Shown: positions 8,355-11,491 of the stretch, one piece after another
Layout: the number at the start of each line of letters is the position of its first letter
Position numbering within the stretch: position 1 is the stretch's first letter
Assembly (NCBI GenBank): GCA_016342385.1
Contig: JAEINM010000085.1
Location: forward strand, 1 to 11,491
Source: Spirochaetaceae bacterium
Lineage (GTDB): Bacteria > Spirochaetota > Spirochaetia > DSM-2461
Direction of reading: 5' to 3'
Length of the DNA stretch: 11,491 nt
The notes under the pieces: model-generated
What the model saw: only the letters and a program-made list of their open reading frames with translations
Told to the model about the DNA's origin: nothing
Databases searched by the model: none
Made by a program: the position numbers and the translations under genes

Positions 8355-8396
8355 TTTCGTAGCCCGTAGTAAGGACGAAGATTTTTATGTTTTTTT
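8355..8396 (+). terminator. Candidate weak intrinsic terminator after argS
   Basis: TTTCGT (8355-8360) can pair with ACGAAG (8375-8380), closing with one wobble pair around an internal CC/GG pairing, and is followed by a T-rich stretch (8382-8396, TTTTTATGTTTTTTT). The stem is short and has a bulge, so termination would be modest. The stem sequence (CGTAGCCCGTAGTAAGGAC, 8358-8376) is more GC-rich than its surroundings and could instead be the remnant of a dispersed palindromic repeat. Confidence 0.4.
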
Positions 8397-8409
8397 CACC
8401 AAACCCGAG

Positions 8410-8435
8410 CTGATATATCTAATGAGATAAATCAG
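8410..8435 (+). promoter_or_regulatory. Strong stem-loop between argS and rplU
   Basis: CTGAT-A-TATCT (8410-8420) pairs with AGATA-A-ATCAG (8425-8435), giving ten base pairs with a single A/A mismatch and an AATG tetraloop. The downstream sequence is T-rich but interrupted (TTTGTCTGTTTATTT, 8436-8450), so it may end argS transcripts. If rplU transcription starts further upstream, it could instead be a leader structure of the L21 operon. Which of these holds depends on the unmapped rplU start site. Confidence 0.45.
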
Positions 8436-8436
8436 T

Positions 8437-8472
8437 TTGTCTGTTTATTTAGAAAAGCATAATTTCTTGAGA
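8437..8472 (+). promoter_or_regulatory. Candidate promoter region of the rplU operon
   Basis: TTGTCT (8437-8442) and CATAAT (8458-8463) are 15 bp apart, a short but possible sigma-70 arrangement with a good -10 box. An alternative -35, TTGAGA (8467-8472), has only a poor A-rich -10 about 16 bp downstream. A promoter is expected here because the cluster follows a 209-bp gap with terminator-like structures, but the exact boxes are uncertain. Confidence 0.35.
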
Positions 8473-8487
8473 TCTGTTTACTGCCGG

Positions 8488-8508
8488 AAAAAATATTTTT
8501 TAGAGAGG
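8488..8508 (+). promoter_or_regulatory. A/T palindrome and Shine-Dalgarno just upstream of rplU
   Basis: AAAAAATATTTTTT (8488-8501) is a perfect 14-bp palindrome directly abutting the purine-rich ribosome binding site AGAGAGG (8502-8508), which lies 7 bases before the rplU ATG. The palindrome can form only a weak A-U hairpin; more likely it keeps the ribosome site unstructured or acts as an A/T element. Confidence 0.5.
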
Positions 8509-8515
8509 TTGGTGA

Positions 8516-8827
8516 ATGTACGCTCTTGTTGAGATTAAAGGAAAGCAGTACAAAGCTGTTAAGGGATCTGTTCTTAAAGTGGATAGATTCGATGCTGCAG
8601 CAGGTGACTCGCTGGAGTTTGACAAAGTAATGCTTGTTTCTGATGAAAAAGAAACAAAAGTGGGTGCTCCCTATGTCGCTGGTGCAAAAGTTACTGCAAA
8701 AATCGGTGACACTATCAAAGATAAAAAAGTGATCGTTTTCAAAAAGAAAAGAAGAAAAGGTTACAAAAAGACTCAGGGACACAGACAGCAGTACACAATG
8801 CTTACAGTCGAGGACATTAAACTGTAA
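8516..8827 (+). CDS. rplU: 50S ribosomal protein L21
   Basis: A large-subunit ribosomal protein that binds 23S rRNA. The 103-residue length is standard. The N-terminal MYALVEIKGKQYKA begins the typical beta-barrel (family form MYAIIETGGKQYKV), and the C-terminal basic signature FKKKRRKGYKKTQGHRQ (residues 75-91), followed by QYT, is the rRNA-binding L21 motif. AGAGAGG supplies a clear ribosome binding site 7 bases upstream. It is the first gene of the cluster rplU-prp-rpmA-obg-nadD-yqeK; its TAA is one base before the prp start, implying translational coupling. Codons such as AAA, GTT and GCT dominate, as expected for a highly expressed gene. No abnormality is seen. Confidence 0.96.
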   Translation: MYALVEIKGKQYKAVKGSVLKVDRFDAAAGDSLEFDKVMLVSDEKETKVGAPYVAGAKVTAKIGDTIKDKKVIVFKKKRRKGYKKTQGHRQQYTMLTVEDIKL

Positions 8828-8828
8828 T

Positions 8829-9167
8829 ATGATTTCTGCAGCTGCAGTTATTGATGACAGCTTATGTCTGGTTGAACTGGATGTAAACGGCCATGCTGAT
8901 TTTGCTGAACGCGGTAGTGATATTGTCTGTTCGGCAGTGTCTGTGCTGGTCAGGACGGCAGGTCGGATAGTTCTCTCACAATTGTTAAATGGTTGTGAAT
9001 ATGAATCTGACGGAAAGGGATCTTTTCAGTTAAAGCTGGTAAAGATTCCAGATGGGAAGCAGGAGTGGATGAGAGGTATAACAGAGTTTCTGTTAAATGG
9101 TCTATCTGATCTCGAAAAAGATTATCCTGCTTTTGTAAAATTAGAAATTACTATAAATGAGGAATAA
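8829..9167 (+). CDS. prp: Prp-type (YsxB-like) ribosomal-processing cysteine protease homologue
   Basis: A 112-residue protein of the Prp/YsxB family, which in Staphylococcus aureus removes an N-terminal extension from ribosomal protein L27. The family signatures are present: NGHADFAERG with His22 and DIVCSAVSVL with Cys34, the catalytic dyad, at the same residue numbers as I recall for S. aureus Prp. Its position between rplU and rpmA is the classic one. The ATG is one base after the rplU stop; a GAGGA at 8810-8814 is rather far (14 bases), so coupling to L21 translation is likely. The odd point is that the neighbouring L27 has no extension to cleave, so the substrate here is unclear. The family assignment is confident; the activity is inferred. 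Confidence 0.9.
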   Translation: MISAAAVIDDSLCLVELDVNGHADFAERGSDIVCSAVSVLVRTAGRIVLSQLLNGCEYESDGKGSFQLKLVKIPDGKQEWMRGITEFLLNGLSDLEKDYPAFVKLEITINEE

Positions 9168-9170
9168 ATC

Positions 9171-9428
9171 ATGGCTCATAAAAAGGGTGGCGGTAGCTCA
9201 AAAAACGGAAGAGATTCCGAATCAAAAAGACTAGGTGTTAAGCGTTTCGGCGGACAGTATGTAAAAGCTGGTGAAATTCTTGTCAGACAGAAAGGAACAA
9301 AATTTCATGCCGGAGACAATGTAGGTCTGGGAAGAGATTTTACATTGTTTGCCAAAGTAACGGGAAATGTTCTTTTTCACTTCAAAAAAGGTAAAAAGAG
9401 AGTTTCTGTTACAGAAGCTGTTAAATAA
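9171..9428 (+). CDS. rpmA: 50S ribosomal protein L27, without N-terminal extension
   Basis: A large-subunit protein whose N-terminus reaches towards the peptidyl transferase centre. It has 85 residues, the standard length for the short form. It begins MAHKKGGGSSKNGRDSESKR, the canonical mature N-terminus, followed by LGVKRFGGQYVKAGEILVRQ and the KFHAGDNVGLGRD core. The start is certain: the in-frame codon two before ATG is the prp stop (TAA 9165-9167), so no longer form with a Firmicutes-style cleavable leader can be translated. GAGGA (9159-9163), overlapping the end of prp, lies 7 bases upstream of the ATG. obg follows after 12 bases. Confidence 0.96.
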   Translation: MAHKKGGGSSKNGRDSESKRLGVKRFGGQYVKAGEILVRQKGTKFHAGDNVGLGRDFTLFAKVTGNVLFHFKKGKKRVSVTEAVK

Positions 9429-9440
9429 AAAAGGTCGGTT

Positions 9441-10427
9441 GTGCAGGGATTTATAGATGAAACTCGTCTGGAACTTTTTTCCGGAAATGGTGGACCTGGT
9501 TGTGTGTCTTTTCGAAGAGAAAAGTATGTTGCAAAAGGTGGACCTGATGGAGGAGATGGCGGTCGAGGTGGTAATGTCGTTTTTGAGGTTAAGAAGAATT
9601 TAAAAACATTCAGCCATTTAAATGCAAAGCACTCATTTCATGCAAAAAACGGACAGCAGGGAATGGGAAAAAAAATGCATGGAAAAGATGGTGAAGATGT
9701 AACCATTCTTGTTCCTCCTGGAACAATTATCCGGGACTTCGAAAGCAATGACATTATCAGAGATTTTTCAGGTAATGTGGAAGGTGAAACATGGACTTTT
9801 CTCAAAGGTGGGAAAGGTGGTTTGGGAAACTGGCATTACAGATCATCAAAAAAGCAGGTCCCCCGTTATGCACAACCGGGTATTCCCGGTCAGTATGCGG
9901 AAATCCTTCTGGAACTGAATATGATTGCAGATGTTGGATTTGTCGGATTTCCCAACGCGGGAAAATCCAGCTTATTATCGGCTCTTACAAACGCCGATCC
10001 TAAAGTAGGAGCTTATCCCTTTACAACAAAAATACCCAATCTCGGTATGATGAGAATTGCAGACAATGATGTTGTCCTTGCTGATATCCCCGGTATTATT
10101 GAGGGAGCATCTCATGGAGCCGGTCTTGGCCTTCGTTTTCTGAAACATATTGCCAGAACTGCCGGTTTAGCTTTTATGGTCGATCTCAGCGACTCGGGAT
10201 TTCTAGATGCCTTTGAACATTTAAAAGATGAATTGGAAGATTTTGAAGCTTCCCTTTTAAAAAAACAAAGAATTTTAATTGCTACTAAAACTGATCTTGA
10301 AGGGACTGAAGAAGCTTTAGCTCAATTGCGGGAAAAGTATCCTGAAGAGAATATAGTCGCCATTTCAGTTTTCGCCAGAACCGGTCTGGATGAATTAAAG
10401 CAGAATCTTTTGAATATGGCTCATTAA
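9441..10427 (+). CDS. obg: Obg/CgtA GTPase, two-domain form lacking the OCT domain
   Basis: A GTPase involved in 50S subunit assembly and stress control. Residues 1-157 form the glycine-rich Obg fold (REKYVAKGGPDGGDGGRGGN; GKDGEDVTILVPPGT). Residues 160-325 are the G domain: G1 GFPNAGKSS (169-177), G2 TT at 195-196 in YPFTTKIPNLG, G3 DIPG (215-218), G4 TKTD (282-285, where NKxD is the common form) and G5 around SVFARTG (309-315). The protein ends at 328, right after the G domain, so the C-terminal OCT domain of many Obg proteins is absent; this resembles the short Obg of Borrelia as I recall it. The start is GTG, with AAGGT (9431-9435) five bases upstream. It lies 12 bases after rpmA and one base before nadD. 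Confidence 0.95.
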   Translation: MQGFIDETRLELFSGNGGPGCVSFRREKYVAKGGPDGGDGGRGGNVVFEVKKNLKTFSHLNAKHSFHAKNGQQGMGKKMHGKDGEDVTILVPPGTIIRDFESNDIIRDFSGNVEGETWTFLKGGKGGLGNWHYRSSKKQVPRYAQPGIPGQYAEILLELNMIADVGFVGFPNAGKSSLLSALTNADPKVGAYPFTTKIPNLGMMRIADNDVVLADIPGIIEGASHGAGLGLRFLKHIARTAGLAFMVDLSDSGFLDAFEHLKDELEDFEASLLKKQRILIATKTDLEGTEEALAQLREKYPEENIVAISVFARTGLDELKQNLLNMAH

Positions 10428-10428
10428 T

Positions 10429-11016
10429 ATGAAAATAGCGCTTTTGGGCGGAACCTTTAATCCCATACATAACGGTCATATGTCTTTGGCTAGTGAAGTC
10501 AAAAATAAATTCCATTATGATTTAATTCTCTTTATACCATCCTATATTCCCGCTCATAAAAATGTATCAGCTGTAATCTCTGCAGAGGAAAGACTGCATA
10601 TGTTAAAACTGGCAATTGACAATATTGAATGGGCTGATTATTCCGATTGTGAAATACAGAGAAAAGGAATCTCCTATACGATAGAGACTTTGAAGTATAT
10701 TGAAGAAAGGTTCAGTCTTTCAGAACTCCCCGGCCTCATTATTGGTGATGATCTTGCCAGGGGCTTTAACTCATGGAGAAATCCTGAAAAAATAATATCT
10801 ATGACCAATATTATAATAGCTCACAGATTATATACAGAGGAATTGGATCTACCATTTGCTCATAAATATATTGATAATGATATATTTAGTCTTTCATCAT
10901 CAGAAATAAGAGAAATGATTCATTCGGGTAAAGATATATCCGAGGTTGTTCCAGCTCAAGTTGCTGATTATATAAGGGAACGAGAATTTTACAAAAATGA
11001 AACTGGATGTAATTAG
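10429..11016 (+). CDS. nadD: Nicotinate-nucleotide adenylyltransferase
   Basis: Transfers AMP from ATP to nicotinate mononucleotide, forming deamido-NAD in NAD synthesis. The 195 residues are of normal size. The nucleotidyltransferase signature GGTFNPIHNGH (residues 7-17, with HNGH at 14-17) opens the protein. SYTIETLKYI (82-91) and IGDDLARGFNSW (105-116) form the mononucleotide pocket region, and SSSEIREMI (156-164) is the second ATP-binding motif (SSTxIR in relatives). The ATG starts one base after the obg stop and has no obvious Shine-Dalgarno, so it is probably translated by coupling to obg. Its last 20 bases overlap yqeK. The nadD-yqeK pairing is common in bacteria. Confidence 0.95.
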   Translation: MKIALLGGTFNPIHNGHMSLASEVKNKFHYDLILFIPSYIPAHKNVSAVISAEERLHMLKLAIDNIEWADYSDCEIQRKGISYTIETLKYIEERFSLSELPGLIIGDDLARGFNSWRNPEKIISMTNIIIAHRLYTEELDLPFAHKYIDNDIFSLSSSEIREMIHSGKDISEVVPAQVADYIREREFYKNETGCN

Positions 11017-11491
11017 ATCTTATCTCAAAATCAATTTATCACCAGAACGATATACCCATTGCATTGGTGTGGAGAAGACTGCACGAAAGTTGGCAAGGAT
11101 ATTTAATATTTCCGAATATTACTGTTCTATGGCCGGTCTTGCACATGATATCTGTCGTGAAATGCCTCATTCTCAGATCCTCAGTTATACGGGTAAAATA
11201 CACATAAATCCTGTACTTCTTCATGGAGAGGCCGGAGCCAGAAAACTGAAAGAGGAATTCTTTATCGAGGATCTGCCAATTCTCAATGCAGTACGCTATC
11301 ATACTTCAGGTTCCCCTTATCTGGATAAGGTCGGAAAAATCATTTATGCCGCAGATCTTATGGAAGAAGGGAGAACTCATTTAAGCACAGCAGAGAGGGA
11401 AAGATTGTTCCTTTTAGATTTAGATGATATGGTTTTGGATATAGCTGAGCAGAACCGTGATTTTTTAATTTCCCGGAATATTCAGATAGAA
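10997..11491 (+). CDS. yqeK: YqeK-family HD-domain hydrolase, 3'-truncated by the window edge
   Basis: The frame is open to the window end: 165 residues are visible, starting MKLDVIRSYLKINLSPERYT. YqeK proteins are iron-dependent symmetrical Ap4A hydrolases, splitting diadenosine tetraphosphate into two ADP. HD-domain metal-binding residues are in place: His21 in YTHCIGVEKTA, His50-Asp51 in AGLAHDICREMP, His76 in LHGEAGA, His102 in VRYHTSG and Asp120 in IIYAADLMEEGR. The ATG lies inside nadD, in the +1 frame relative to it, overlapping by 20 bases; there is no strong Shine-Dalgarno (GGGA at 10977 is too distant), suggesting coupled translation. The family is usually about 190 residues, so only a short C-terminal piece is missing. 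Confidence 0.93.
   Translation, partial: MKLDVIRSYLKINLSPERYTHCIGVEKTARKLARIFNISEYYCSMAGLAHDICREMPHSQILSYTGKIHINPVLLHGEAGARKLKEEFFIEDLPILNAVRYHTSGSPYLDKVGKIIYAADLMEEGRTHLSTAERERLFLLDLDDMVLDIAEQNRDFLISRNIQIE

Noticed and set aside
8432..8782. 116-codon minus-strand open frame over rplU and its leader
   Set aside because: It is rich in Phe and Ser because it is the complement of lysine- and glutamate-coding sequence in rplU; no family resemblance or start signal was seen.
10990..11000. Programmed frameshift joining nadD to yqeK
   Set aside because: The A-rich stretch is preceded by C and does not form an X-XXY-YYZ slippery heptamer; plain start-codon overlap with coupling explains the arrangement.

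Overview
This is a roughly 11.5 kb stretch of ordinary bacterial housekeeping chromosome, moderately A+T-rich and densely coded. A spirochaete (Spirochaeta/Treponema-like) is the best guess. The reasons are the gene order rplU-prp-rpmA-obg-nadD-yqeK, an Obg that stops at the end of its GTPase domain, a CimA-type citramalate synthase, and a 562-residue protein that resembles the spirochaetal DUF5312 family. This assignment is inferred from gene content and was not tested by a search. No phage, transposase, CRISPR array, rRNA or tRNA gene was seen.

Layout. The left edge (2-3103, +) is carB, the carbamoyl-phosphate synthase large subunit, lacking its first ~42 residues. It converges on cimA (3155-4738, -), citramalate synthase. 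The ~50 bp between them hold a GC-rich perfect 28-bp palindrome whose left arm is preceded by an imperfect 21-bp tandem copy that includes the carB stop codon. A 55-bp divergent spacer then leads to the DUF5312-like gene (4794-6482, +). Next is argS (6558-8306, +), arginyl-tRNA synthetase, with a good promoter of its own. A 209-bp gap with two candidate stem-loops precedes a tight cluster: rplU (L21), prp (cysteine protease), rpmA (L27), obg, nadD and the open-ended yqeK (10997 to the right edge). Within the cluster, gaps are 1, 3, 12 and 1 nt, and the last pair overlaps by 20 nt.

How the genes work together. carB feeds pyrimidine and arginine synthesis, and argS then charges tRNA-Arg. cimA points to isoleucine synthesis from pyruvate rather than threonine. 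The rplU-yqeK cluster links large-subunit ribosomal proteins and a ribosome-assembly GTPase with NAD synthesis and a probable Ap4A hydrolase, and looks like one translationally coupled operon.

Most notable points: the palindrome with its partial tandem duplication; an apparently intact Prp protease beside an L27 that cannot carry the N-terminal extension Prp is known to remove; the uncharacterised 562-residue protein; and the structured rplU leader region. I did not find a novel multi-gene system.
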